Position numbers and translations under genes: made by a program | Virus record (IMG/VR): IMGVR_UViG_3300025093_000012 | Span: 48,838-112,837 of that record | Source of the DNA: a virus | Strand: one strand, 5' to 3' | Length of the DNA: 64,000 bases | Shown: positions 40,697-49,201 of the stretch, piece by piece | Numbering within the stretch: position 1 is the first letter of the stretch | Layout: the number at the start of each line of letters is the position of its first letter | Notes under the pieces: generated by a model | What the model saw: the letters and a program-made list of their open reading frames with translations, nothing else | Databases searched by the model: none | Told to the model about the DNA's origin: nothing

Positions 40697-43600
40697 TTAA
40701 CAGGTAGTGTTATTTCTCCAATGTGGTGCTGTTTTATAATATTGTGCTACAGCTTTACCAGTACTACCATTTGCTAAAGCATACCATCTTAAATCTATTA
40801 GTTCTAATGATGCTTGTTCATTAACTGCACCTGTAAGTGATGTATACGCTTTAACTGTATTATCAAACTCAACACCAGTTGTATTATAAATTTTTATTTG
40901 TGATGCAGTTTTAGCTGCTTCAGTACATGCATCAGCTGCATTATTAGAAGTTGGTCTTGCAGGAGCATATAAAGCTGACCCTACTCCCATTCTTTGTGCA
41001 CCTGCACTAGTTGGCTCACCTGCTGATCCTGTTGGAGCTAATCCAAACATTCCTCTAAAGTATGTTGTTATATCAGTATTTGTAACACTATCTAGATCTG
41101 TTCCATTTTCTATATACATGTGAGCTGCTATAAAGAAAGTACTAGCAACATCTTTTAACCCAACCATTGTATTACCTGCACCATTTGTTGTTGTACTGTA
41201 TGGAATGTTTACGGATGCTGTACCTTTTAGTAGATAAGCTTTGAAATCAATTCCAGGATAAGATGTACCAAAGTCATAGTATCTTTCTAATCCAAGACTT
41301 GCACCATAATATTCTTGATCAGTTAATAATGATGAACCTTGCGCAGCAGCAAAAGTTTGTAATGCTACTGCTGAAGTTACACCTGCTGTATCAGAAATTA
41401 AACTTACAACAACTTGACTAACTGAAAATGGTATACTAGTAGATATCCACGGGAAACCAGTTTGTGCTTGACAAGCAATACCCCATGCACTTGTTGGTGC
41501 AGCACCTGATGTAATATCAACTATTGCATCATAATCTTCTTCATATTGAGCAACACCTGTACCACCATTTGTAGTTGGTTCAACTGGACTTGTCCATGCT
41601 GCAGGTGTTGGAACACTAGCTTTACCGTATGTTCCGTTTGCATTTGTTTGACTTACAAAAGATATAATATGTACATCTGGTGGTAATTCAGAACCAGCAC
41701 CAGACCAATAATCTGGAAGTGTAGCACCACTATTCATTATATCTGTATACCAAGCACCTGAAGTTGGGTAACTAATTGCAGCTCCATATGTACCCGCTGA
41801 ATTAAATGATCCTACATTTTCTACACAACCTTTTACATGTTTCAAATAGTCACCTGATTGAGAACCATTAAGTGCTACATAATAAAAGTTTGGTTTAGTT
41901 CCTCCACTAAATCCTGCTCTTACAGCATTAAATGATTTTTTAATATCTCTTGCATTATCAATTGTAACACTATTTGTATCAAAGAATACAATTACATCTG
42001 TACTAGTATATTTAATATTTTCTGCTGGAAGTATTTTAATATATTTTGTTCCAATAGTTGTTCCACATTCATTTGTCAATGATATAACAAAACTATCAGC
42101 AACCATTTTATCATTGTTTTGAGTATACTCATATACTACTTGAGATGAGGTTGGGAATCCTGATTTGAATGCTAATGTACCATGGCTAGGTTGTGTACCT
42201 ATAGACCAAGTAAATGCACCTGATCCAGCTGTATAACCTACTGCATCAACAGTTATTTCTGTTACAACATTTCTTTTAGCGTAGTATACAGGTTGTGGTG
42301 TATCTAAATATAAACCATCACATGTACATGAAAATACTACCTGTGGAACTGTCTTAGCTGTTGAATTAATAGATGCGTAAGCATAGTATAATTGAGAGTT
42401 TGGATCAGTAATAGTTCCTAAAAACTTCCATCCACTGTCCAATGTTGATCTAGTTACACTAGCAGGTGCTAATGGAGAACCTGTTAAACCAGAAATAGTT
42501 AAAGGTATTGTACTCCATTTATCATCTAAAAATTCTCCTTGATGATTCCAACCTGTTACACCAGTGGTAGTTGCTTGAACAACAATAGGTGTATTAGTAT
42601 CATCAAATCCCATTTGCCACTTAGTTTGAGTTGCGCCATCATTATATGTAGCAATCTCTTTTGTTGCAGCTCCTTGTTGTAAAAATGATGTGGCGGTTTT
42701 CCACTCTGTACTAGAAGGTGTATATACAACAGTACTGCAAACTGGTGCAGTTGTAGATACTAACTGTAATGGACATTCAGTTATATGAGTGCTGCCTGTT
42801 TGAGTTACTGTAGTTCTTACTCTATATTGTGTGCTAGCTACAAGATTTGTAAATGATCCTGTAATATTTGTGCCCATATAAGTAAATGAACGGGAATCTT
42901 GTAAAGAACCATTTTTATTTTGTAACTCTACATTAATAATATATCCTTTATTTGCGGGTAATGTGATACCTCCTACTGTAAAAGGAATCTCAGAAGCTGT
43001 AACTGTCCCTATTGTTAAAGTAGGACAAGCCATCTGATTTTCAATACTTATATTCTGTATCTCTTGACAAGTAGTTACCCCATCTGATGCACAAAATTCT
43101 ATACGTAGAGAATAGTTACTTCCTAAGTCAAGATTGCCCATTTCACTAGTAGCAATAACATAGGGTGCATTATTTTGATAATACTCAACATCAACATACT
43201 TTACTAAAGTATTTAAAGAAGAATCAGTAATAGTAACTTTAGTTCCTCTTGAATTACATTCAGTAAATGTTGTTGGTATTTGTGTTTCTTGAAAATCTAA
43301 TATAATACCAGTTGTATTTCCTGTTGGACCTTTTTGAATTGTTCCTACTACTGAGAATGTAATATCTGAACATGTTGGTTTAGCAACAGTTTCATTTAAA
43401 TTTTCTACAGCATTTCTTGTGTCATTCATCGTTAACCACAAGTTTTGGAATGACTGAGCCAAATTTCTTGGTGTAGTAATCCAACCTCTTATACTTGACA
43501 TAGTACCTGTACCACTTAATACAGACCTTTGTGAAAGTGCTGGTGTATATGCTACTGCAGTATTAATTTGTGTTGGGTCACCTAAAACAGTAGTTAGCTC

Positions 43601-44257
43601 TCCATAGCTTTGATCAGCAGCAGCAATAGCTTGTGCCATATCTACAGGTGATCTTGAACCAGTAAAGTTTGGTACAGCAACACGTCCTGGAGTAGGAAGA
43701 CCACCACCTCTGCAACAATTTTGCTCAATATAAGTTACTCTATTCTCTAATAAATCTACTCTTTGATTTAAAGTTGCAATAGAAGAAGCTAATTCACAAA
43801 TTTGTGTTGCTAAGAAATGAGCATATCCTTTACCTGTTGAGGCATCATGCAACACCATAGAAAATACTGGACTAGTACTATTCATGTAATCCATTGCTGC
43901 TTTACGCAAACAATCTGGAACAGGGATGACACAAGAACATGGACTCACAGCTGGGGTTGATTGCTCACAACACTTACACTGTTTATCTATAATATTATTT
44001 AAAAGCTCCTGTATTGTATTAGCTCTACCATATTCAGTAATTAAACATGACTGATTCACAGTTGCTATATCTACTCCTGTTGATGCAGGATTTTCACAAC
44101 ACTCACATAACTTTTCTGCAAGTCTTGCAACTACATCACTAACAGTATCACCTTGACAAATATTAACGCATGTTAAATCTGGTCCTTGCCATATAACACA
44201 GTTAGAAGACGTATTGTCTGTACATCCGTTATTATTATTTGATTTACTAGGTATCAT
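40697..44257 (-). CDS. Large fibre-like appendage protein with Cys-rich base and vWA-like domain, 1186 aa
   Basis: Residues 1-110 are Cys-rich (CVIWQGPDLTC, LCECCEN, QCKCCEQ) and look like a particle-anchoring base. A short coiled coil follows (about 155-180, ATLNQRVDLLENRVTYIEQ). The middle is a run of beta-sandwich domains, with FnIII-like features at about 410-505 and an Ig/cadherin-like PSHGTLAFKSGFPT segment (about 680). Residues about 750-990 resemble a von Willebrand factor A fold (DVIVFFDTNSVTIDNA, then PPDVHIISFVSQTN). The metal site is degenerate, because DTNSV lacks the DxSxS pattern. The C-terminal 200 residues are Ala/Thr/Gly-rich. A promoter-like element lies 40 nt upstream. Probable function: an exposed host-binding fibre. 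The domain limits are approximate. Confidence 0.75.
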   Translation of the reverse strand: MIPSKSNNNNGCTDNTSSNCVIWQGPDLTCVNICQGDTVSDVVARLAEKLCECCENPASTGVDIATVNQSCLITEYGRANTIQELLNNIIDKQCKCCEQSTPAVSPCSCVIPVPDCLRKAAMDYMNSTSPVFSMVLHDASTGKGYAHFLATQICELASSIATLNQRVDLLENRVTYIEQNCCRGGGLPTPGRVAVPNFTGSRSPVDMAQAIAAADQSYGELTTVLGDPTQINTAVAYTPALSQRSVLSGTGTMSSIRGWITTPRNLAQSFQNLWLTMNDTRNAVENLNETVAKPTCSDITFSVVGTIQKGPTGNTTGIILDFQETQIPTTFTECNSRGTKVTITDSSLNTLVKYVDVEYYQNNAPYVIATSEMGNLDLGSNYSLRIEFCASDGVTTCQEIQNISIENQMACPTLTIGTVTASEIPFTVGGITLPANKGYIINVELQNKNGSLQDSRSFTYMGTNITGSFTNLVASTQYRVRTTVTQTGSTHITECPLQLVSTTAPVCSTVVYTPSSTEWKTATSFLQQGAATKEIATYNDGATQTKWQMGFDDTNTPIVVQATTTGVTGWNHQGEFLDDKWSTIPLTISGLTGSPLAPASVTRSTLDSGWKFLGTITDPNSQLYYAYASINSTAKTVPQVVFSCTCDGLYLDTPQPVYYAKRNVVTEITVDAVGYTAGSGAFTWSIGTQPSHGTLAFKSGFPTSSQVVYEYTQNNDKMVADSFVISLTNECGTTIGTKYIKILPAENIKYTSTDVIVFFDTNSVTIDNARDIKKSFNAVRAGFSGGTKPNFYYVALNGSQSGDYLKHVKGCVENVGSFNSAGTYGAAISYPTSGAWYTDIMNSGATLPDYWSGAGSELPPDVHIISFVSQTNANGTYGKASVPTPAAWTSPVEPTTNGGTGVAQYEEDYDAIVDITSGAAPTSAWGIACQAQTGFPWISTSIPFSVSQVVVSLISDTAGVTSAVALQTFAAAQGSSLLTDQEYYGASLGLERYYDFGTSYPGIDFKAYLLKGTASVNIPYSTTTNGAGNTMVGLKDVASTFFIAAHMYIENGTDLDSVTNTDITTYFRGMFGLAPTGSAGEPTSAGAQRMGVGSALYAPARPTSNNAADACTEAAKTASQIKIYNTTGVEFDNTVKAYTSLTGAVNEQASLELIDLRWYALANGSTGKAVAQYYKTAPHWRNNTTC

Positions 44258-44296
44258 ATATATATATTTTTACAGCTGCAAATTAGAACATGTATA

Positions 44297-44314
44297 CATT
44301 ATAATATACTGAAA
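44297..44314 (-). promoter_or_regulatory. Putative late promoter copy
   Basis: The coding strand reads TTTCAGTATATTATAATG, 40 nt before the ATG of the 1186-aa fibre-like gene. GTATATTAT is shared with the other late elements. It lies in a 91-nt gap that otherwise holds only AT-rich leader sequence. Confidence 0.5.
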
Positions 44315-44348
44315 TTTTAATTAACAACCAAGTTGTATTATTACTATC

Positions 44349-44948
44349 TTAACTATCACATTGTGTATTAGTTTCACATTTTTCTTTTTGTTCTTCAGGC
44401 GTTACAGTTATATCAACTCTTTGTTGACTGCAAGCACCTACTGTTTTAATACAGTGACATAGATCTAAAACATGCGTTAGACCACCAGTAAAAGTAAACT
44501 TGTATAAAAAGTATCCATTTGAATCTGTAACACCTACTTGTTTACCATCTATATAAATAGGAAAAGAAGGCATTACATTACCTTGATTATCCTTTACATA
44601 AATATGCAAACACTCATTATCAGTATTTAATCCATTTATTATACACTTGCCACTTCCTGATGAATAACCACAACCAGGTGCTACCCATGTAGGGACAGGA
44701 GTCTGGCCCTCAAACCAATGATATGTAGGATCATCAAATTGATCTTTATAAGCAGCAGTATATACTGGAACTTTATTATCATTCCAATCACATATTTCCT
44801 TTTTAGTAGAAATCTTTTGTAGTTTATCTAAAGGACAGCATGATGTTAAACCATACCTTTTAGATCTCATGTCCCTAAATATTAAATCAGCAAACTCTTG
44901 TTCTATGCTGATTTTCTTTAATATTTCTAGATCACTTTTGTTACTCAT
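44349..44948 (-). CDS. Cys-rich appendage protein with an Ig-like surface domain, 199 aa
   Basis: The chosen start is the ATG giving MSNKSDLEIL. An upstream in-frame TTG would add nine residues that read through the leader and overlap the previous gene, so it is rejected. Residues 1-80 are helical and mixed, with a TSCCPLDK site. Residues about 105-195 hold a beta domain with YVKDNQGNVMPSFPIYIDG and VGVTDSNGYF, the layout of bacterial Ig-like or carboxypeptidase-regulatory-like sandwiches in which a Gly-Tyr turn follows a repeated strand pair. Many Cys (CHCIKTVGACSQQ, CETNTQC) may form disulfides. It lies between two other Cys-rich genes. A decoration or fibre-base role is likely, with no activity identified. 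Confidence 0.65.
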   Translation of the reverse strand: MSNKSDLEILKKISIEQEFADLIFRDMRSKRYGLTSCCPLDKLQKISTKKEICDWNDNKVPVYTAAYKDQFDDPTYHWFEGQTPVPTWVAPGCGYSSGSGKCIINGLNTDNECLHIYVKDNQGNVMPSFPIYIDGKQVGVTDSNGYFLYKFTFTGGLTHVLDLCHCIKTVGACSQQRVDITVTPEEQKEKCETNTQCDS

Positions 44949-44965
44949 TTTAATAGTTTTAAATG

Positions 44966-45544
44966 TTAGCAACAAACGTCACACGTAATTTTTTTCAATT
45001 TCTTCTTTGCAAAATTATATAATTCTAATCCTTCATTTGGACTCTGGCAATATTCAACTTTAGCTACAGCAGCATCAATAAGTGTTCTTATATATTTCAT
45101 CTCTGCCATTACTTGCTGAAATTCAGAAGAAGGTTGACATGGTTGAACATCCAACTCACATAACTTCTTATAATAAGTTGTAAGAATTTCTGTAACTCTT
45201 AAATGATTATATTCTACATATACTTTATCATTTGGTGATACACTATACTTTATAATGTATATACCATCATTAATAGAACTTCTTGTAGATGAACAGCTTG
45301 TTGTCTGTAATCCCAAAGAACATGCTGTTAGATTTAACCTTCCAAAAGTTTCCCAGTTGCCATCAGCATCTTTAACAATACTTGTTTTAATTAAACGTGG
45401 AGAGTTATATCCTGGTGCTGTTATCAATAGCTCAGCACAATCTACTCCTAGATCTTCATTATAATCACTTGTATCAACTATAGGTAATATCTCACAATTA
45501 GAACTGTGAGGTATATCTAGACTTAAAATATGCTTGCCAGCCAT
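44966..45544 (-). CDS. Conserved neck/appendage protein ending in a Cys cluster, 192 aa
   Basis: The N-terminal two thirds are a beta domain (HILSLDIPHSSNCEILPIVD, LNLTACSLGLQTTSC, DGIYIIKYSVSPNDKVYVEY) and the C-terminal third is helical (EMKYIRTLIDAAVAKVEY, NEGLELYNFAKKKL), ending in CDVCC. I associate this layout with a conserved small structural protein of large Bacteroidota phages. No enzyme motif is present. An 18-bp promoter-like element precedes it at 29 nt, just after a strong terminator, so it opens a new transcription unit with the fibre-like genes. The role is probably attaching appendages at the neck or a head vertex, inferred from neighbours. Confidence 0.7.
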   Translation of the reverse strand: MAGKHILSLDIPHSSNCEILPIVDTSDYNEDLGVDCAELLITAPGYNSPRLIKTSIVKDADGNWETFGRLNLTACSLGLQTTSCSSTRSSINDGIYIIKYSVSPNDKVYVEYNHLRVTEILTTYYKKLCELDVQPCQPSSEFQQVMAEMKYIRTLIDAAVAKVEYCQSPNEGLELYNFAKKKLKKITCDVCC

Positions 45545-45572
45545 AGAATTTAATTTTAAAATGCATAGTACT

Positions 45573-45590
45573 CATTAATAATATACAAAA
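45573..45590 (-). promoter_or_regulatory. Putative late promoter, consensus copy
   Basis: The coding strand reads TTTTGTATATTATTAATG, identical over 18 bases to the element before the 47211 start. It is 29 nt before the ATG of the 192-aa gene and directly downstream of an intrinsic terminator, which is the expected place for a promoter. Confidence 0.6.
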
Positions 45591-45613
45591 ATTACTTGAT
45601 TAAAGGAAATAAA

Positions 45614-45639
45614 AAGGGAGCAGATTTTTCTGCCCCCTT
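45614..45639 (-). terminator. Intrinsic terminator after the 514-aa structural gene
   Basis: On the coding strand AAGGGGGCAGA, an AAAA loop and TCTGCTCCCTT form an 11-bp stem with a single G-T wobble. TTTTTATTT follows at once. It lies 27 nt after the stop of the 514-aa gene. It is the most typical rho-independent terminator in the window. Confidence 0.85.
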
Positions 45640-45666
45640 CTTAATTAATGTATATAGTGTCAACTA

Positions 45667-47211
45667 TTAATAATCACCACCCTTAGCTTCAAGGTCTGCA
45701 GCAGAGCTAACAATACCTGAACCGTCAAGTTTGTGAACACCAGCATCAATTGCAATAGCTAACCAGTCAGCATCTAAACTTGTGATGACTGCAGCAGCAC
45801 CTGAACATGGAACATAAACTCTATATAAGTACTGATCATTATCAAACACACCACTTGGGTTGTTAAATCGTGGAACATTGTGAAGTAAGTTATATACTCT
45901 ATATTTACCTCTACATGGAGCAGAAGTAGCATCTCTTCCTACCTTATCAACAATACCAGCTAATTGTTCAATTTCTCTAAATCTAGCTGAATCTTTGTTA
46001 CCTTGGTTGTAAGGATTTTGCTTGTATCTTTCAGTTAAAAGAATATCTCTAGCAGCAGTTTCTGCAGAAGTTCTTCTTTGTTTGAAATCAGCAACGTTAG
46101 GAGTAGTAGCTCCACCGCCACCATCAGTACCAGCAACAACATCATCTCCAACATTTACAAATCCTTGACATGGGATACATGCTTGACCAGTTTCATCTTG
46201 TAAGCTAGCAATAGCTTTAAGACCACCCATCAAGTAGAAATCTCTTGTATCAAAAGAACAAGAAGAGAACTGAGTTTGTAACTCACAACTTGTTTTAAGT
46301 CTAATAACTACTCTATAGTCAGTAGAAGAAACAATACCGTTTGCAGTACCTTCAGCATTAGGTGCAATTGCAACAAGAACTGGAAGTGCATTAGCACCTG
46401 CAGTAGAACGTACACCTAATCCACCACCTGCATAGATAGCAGTTTCCATAGCTGCTGATGCTTTGTGATAAACAGTTGTAGCATTACCAGAACCGTTAGC
46501 ACCAGAAGACTCACTAACCCATAATTCAGCAGTACCAAATTGGCTAAGAATTGGATCAGCATTAAACTGATCTTTTACATTCATTGCTACAATAGATACA
46601 GGAATACCAGAGTGAGTAACAGTGTTAGCTCCAACAGTAGTTGCTCCTTGAGCTGCACAACACATATCTACACCATTAGCAGGAAGTGTTGCTCCAGCAG
46701 GAGGTAAAGGTAAAGAACCGTTTAAAGAAGCATAAGCATTGTGATTTAAGAATCTTAATGCAGCAGTACCTTTAATATCAATTCTAAAGATTGGATCAGT
46801 ACCACATGGGAAACAAGACTCAGAGAATCCAGTGTTTGCAGTAACTTCACCAATAGTTTCGTGTCTTGTATTTTTAAATTCAATAACTTGAACTGCAGAA
46901 GTTTCATCTTCACATGTAGAAATCCACATATCAGAGATGTACTTCTTAAGAATCATTTTAGATTTAGATGATTCTGCATAACCACCATGACCAGGATTGT
47001 TACCAATTCTGTCATTTGTTTGGAATGATGCTTGAGCAATGTAGAAACCACCTTGTGTAGTAGCTACATCAGCTGCATCCATTACCTTGAAATTGCTGTT
47101 TACAAATGCAACCTCTCCTACAACAGAAAGATCAGCAGATGTTTGCGTATTATCTTGCTCATGGGATGTGGCTAAAAACCCTTTGCAAAACGCATGATTA
47201 AAATAAGCCAT
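45667..47211 (-). CDS. Probable abundant virion structural protein, 514 aa
   Basis: The protein is mostly beta-rich and Ala/Gly/Thr-rich, with a helical segment at about 375-430 (DFKQRRTSAETAARDILLTE, EIEQLAGIVDKVGRD). Cys pairs occur at CFPCG (about 140), MCCAAQ (about 190) and CIPCQG (about 345). It begins MAYFNHAFCKGFLATS and has no signal peptide, membrane helix or enzyme motif. It is transcribed alone: a consensus promoter-like element lies 57 nt upstream and a strong intrinsic terminator follows. That arrangement, shared only with the capsid gene here, suggests high expression. Candidates are a head-fibre, a second shell protein or a tube protein. The sequence does not decide between them. 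Confidence 0.7.
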   Translation of the reverse strand: MAYFNHAFCKGFLATSHEQDNTQTSADLSVVGEVAFVNSNFKVMDAADVATTQGGFYIAQASFQTNDRIGNNPGHGGYAESSKSKMILKKYISDMWISTCEDETSAVQVIEFKNTRHETIGEVTANTGFSESCFPCGTDPIFRIDIKGTAALRFLNHNAYASLNGSLPLPPAGATLPANGVDMCCAAQGATTVGANTVTHSGIPVSIVAMNVKDQFNADPILSQFGTAELWVSESSGANGSGNATTVYHKASAAMETAIYAGGGLGVRSTAGANALPVLVAIAPNAEGTANGIVSSTDYRVVIRLKTSCELQTQFSSCSFDTRDFYLMGGLKAIASLQDETGQACIPCQGFVNVGDDVVAGTDGGGGATTPNVADFKQRRTSAETAARDILLTERYKQNPYNQGNKDSARFREIEQLAGIVDKVGRDATSAPCRGKYRVYNLLHNVPRFNNPSGVFDNDQYLYRVYVPCSGAAAVITSLDADWLAIAIDAGVHKLDGSGIVSSAADLEAKGGDY

Positions 47212-47267
47212 AATTTTACTCTTTTTTTAGTTAATAAATATTGATATAAACGTGCACCAACATGGTA

Positions 47268-47285
47268 CATTAATAATATACAAAA
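47268..47285 (-). promoter_or_regulatory. Putative late promoter, consensus copy
   Basis: The coding strand reads TTTTGTATATTATTAATG, the same 18 bases as the copy at 45573-45590. It lies 57 nt before the ATG of the 514-aa gene in a 97-nt gap. The leader that follows can form a small ACCA/TGGT hairpin. Confidence 0.6.
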
Positions 47286-47308
47286 TAATTTATAATTTAT
47301 CTCATATA

Positions 47309-48046
47309 TTAATTATTTTTTTCTGCTGAGGTAGAACCTCTTACATATTGATTAATATCATTAATATCACCAGCTATAATTGACACAGCTTCATCAATGA
47401 TTAATTCAACAATATCATCCTTAAACTCACATTCTATATCAGCAGGTGAGGCTACAAGAGTGTAGGGATCTACACAATCTTGTATCTCAATATTTCTTGG
47501 CTGTCTATAATATGTAAGTAAAGGATTTATAATTTCAAAATCTTTTTTATAGATTCTAATTCTATTACCTTGGATTGTGCAATATGTTTCTCCCCATTCA
47601 AAGTCTGGTCTTTTTAAAGGATCTCTCATTATAATATCTACATTAGCTTCTTCAGCTAAGTAAACAGTCATGTCTCTTCCTTTGTCTATTACACCTGCTA
47701 CTTTCTTTACTTTCTCAGTAGGACAGCACTCTGTAAATGCTTCAGTAGTTACTCTCTTATATTCTAAGTAGTTCTCTGGGAAGTTGGTAGACTCAATATA
47801 TGTAGGTTGATTGATAAAAGTTAACCCAACATCTGTTAAAAGAATCTGTAAATCATCAATTCTTCTTTTAGACATCTCATCCCCTTCTTTATACATATTG
47901 TTTCCATGCAATTGTCTTCTACACCATTCAACTTGTGCTTTATTAAAAGATTCAACAATCTGCCAGCACTCTATATTATCATAGTCATTACTAGCAATCT
48001 TATTTAGTCTTTGTTTAAACTTAATCTGTAGTGTAGTATTATTCAT
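47309..48046 (-). CDS. Conserved neck/tail adaptor-like protein, 245 aa
   Basis: The helical N-terminus (TLQIKFKQRLNKIASNDYDN, then CWQIVESFNKAQVEWCRRQL and MSKRRIDDLQILLTDVG) is followed by a beta domain (about 80-190) and a C-terminal helix (DDIVELIIDEAVSIIAGDIN). The pattern is one I remember from a conserved structural gene of large Bacteroidota phages. A helix-rich N-terminus plus beta domain fits portal-proximal adaptor or tail-stabilising proteins such as P22 gp4, but no diagnostic motif is visible. It starts 2 nt after the preceding gene ends, so the two are translationally linked. A promoter-like element for the next unit follows its stop. Confidence 0.65.
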   Translation of the reverse strand: MNNTTLQIKFKQRLNKIASNDYDNIECWQIVESFNKAQVEWCRRQLHGNNMYKEGDEMSKRRIDDLQILLTDVGLTFINQPTYIESTNFPENYLEYKRVTTEAFTECCPTEKVKKVAGVIDKGRDMTVYLAEEANVDIIMRDPLKRPDFEWGETYCTIQGNRIRIYKKDFEIINPLLTYYRQPRNIEIQDCVDPYTLVASPADIECEFKDDIVELIIDEAVSIIAGDINDINQYVRGSTSAEKNN

Positions 48047-48048
48047 AA

Positions 48049-49122
48049 TTACATGTTCCAGTAGTATTCAACTTGACTCAATAGAGACATTAAGTGTTCC
48101 TCATTTAAAGGATTCTTAACAAATTCTAAACAAGAGTCAGCTGTCTTACCTAGTTTAACGCTTCCAAAATAAATCCATCCATCTGCTTTGTTAGTTATTA
48201 CACCGTATGCACTTGCATCTTTAATAATAGCTTTTAATTTTAAATCCTCCATTGATAATCTTGAAGTATCTAAGAATGCCCTTGCAGATCTTCTTTGATT
48301 TCTATCATGACCATCACCGTGAATAAATGCATCCATGTTTTCATAAATAACATCATTTGCAGTAGATGAATTATACTGAGTACTATTTGCATCACAAATC
48401 TTTGCAACATAGAATAATTTTTTATTCTCTGAATCATACATAGATGTTAATGCTGCTAGTGCTCTGTTTCTTAATTTAGATAATTCAGTTCTTGTACTTA
48501 CCGTATCTTCTAACTTATCTAAATAAAATTTACATCCTGGTTTACCTTTTGCAGCTTTTAAGTTAGGTGCTACAATAGAAAATCCACCAGCTTCAATTGC
48601 ATATAATTTAATTAAATCATAAGGATCTGTAGATGGATCTAAATAGATAGGATCATTACCAACTCTAATGCTAATCTTTCCCCAAAAGCTATGATTGTCA
48701 TGTCTTAAAAGTTTTACCTTATTCCAAAACTCTGGGTCTTCTGGATCAACAATATTAGCTGCTAAATCTCTTTCTAATATAGAAACAGCTTTTCTTATTT
48801 CATTAACTTTTGCCTCTCTCTTATGTGGAGGCAACTTCTTTATTTCAGGTGCAAATTCATTTAAACCTGTTACATATCTTTTGATTCCATTAACCTCAAG
48901 ACATGAAAGTTCTTCTTCATGAATTACTCCTTCAAAAAGTGACATACCATAATTTTCAAGCCCCATGTTTTCACTGGATCTATCAAAGTATGTACGTATT
49001 GCAATTGATTGATTTTTTCCTTGTTGATATTTTTCAATCATTGTTACGTCAGTAATTGGTTCTACTGGTATAGATGTTGTTTCTACTGACTCTGCTGGTT
49101 TTGTGTTTTTTGATTTTGCCAT
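48049..49122 (-). CDS. Conserved structural protein downstream of the capsid gene, 357 aa
   Basis: The first 40 residues are a flexible, polar, Pro/Thr-rich segment. The rest alternates charged helices (about 80-115, PPHKREAKVNEIRKAVSILE) and short strands. A segment at about 225-300 (LSKLRNRALAALTSMYDSEN, then HGDGHDRNQRRSARAFLD) is well conserved-looking and basic. No enzyme motif, membrane helix or signal peptide was found. It follows the capsid gene after its terminator and is coupled to the 245-aa gene. An auxiliary head or connector role is inferred from gene order only. Confidence 0.65.
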   Translation of the reverse strand: MAKSKNTKPAESVETTSIPVEPITDVTMIEKYQQGKNQSIAIRTYFDRSSENMGLENYGMSLFEGVIHEEELSCLEVNGIKRYVTGLNEFAPEIKKLPPHKREAKVNEIRKAVSILERDLAANIVDPEDPEFWNKVKLLRHDNHSFWGKISIRVGNDPIYLDPSTDPYDLIKLYAIEAGGFSIVAPNLKAAKGKPGCKFYLDKLEDTVSTRTELSKLRNRALAALTSMYDSENKKLFYVAKICDANSTQYNSSTANDVIYENMDAFIHGDGHDRNQRRSARAFLDTSRLSMEDLKLKAIIKDASAYGVITNKADGWIYFGSVKLGKTADSCLEFVKNPLNEEHLMSLLSQVEYYWNM

Positions 49123-49161
49123 TTTAAAATAATTATTGGTTTAATTTATTTAAAAGATATT

Positions 49162-49185
49162 GGGGAGAGCCCTAAGACCCTCCCC
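49162..49185 (-). terminator. Terminator-like hairpin after the capsid gene
   Basis: On the coding strand GGGGAGGGTC, a TTAG loop and GGCTCTCCCC form a 10-bp stem with two G-T wobbles. CTTTT follows a few bases later (AATATCTTTTAAA). It lies 16 nt after the capsid-gene stop, where many phages end or protect the abundant capsid transcript. Confidence 0.7.
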
Positions 49186-49201
49186 TCTATCAATATACAT
49201 A

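Noticed and set aside
28965-49122. A contractile or long flexible tail
   Set aside because: No sheath, baseplate or long tape-measure pattern was recognised. The order of ring-like proteins, a large hub-like protein and giant cargo-like genes fits a short tail better, although this is not proof.
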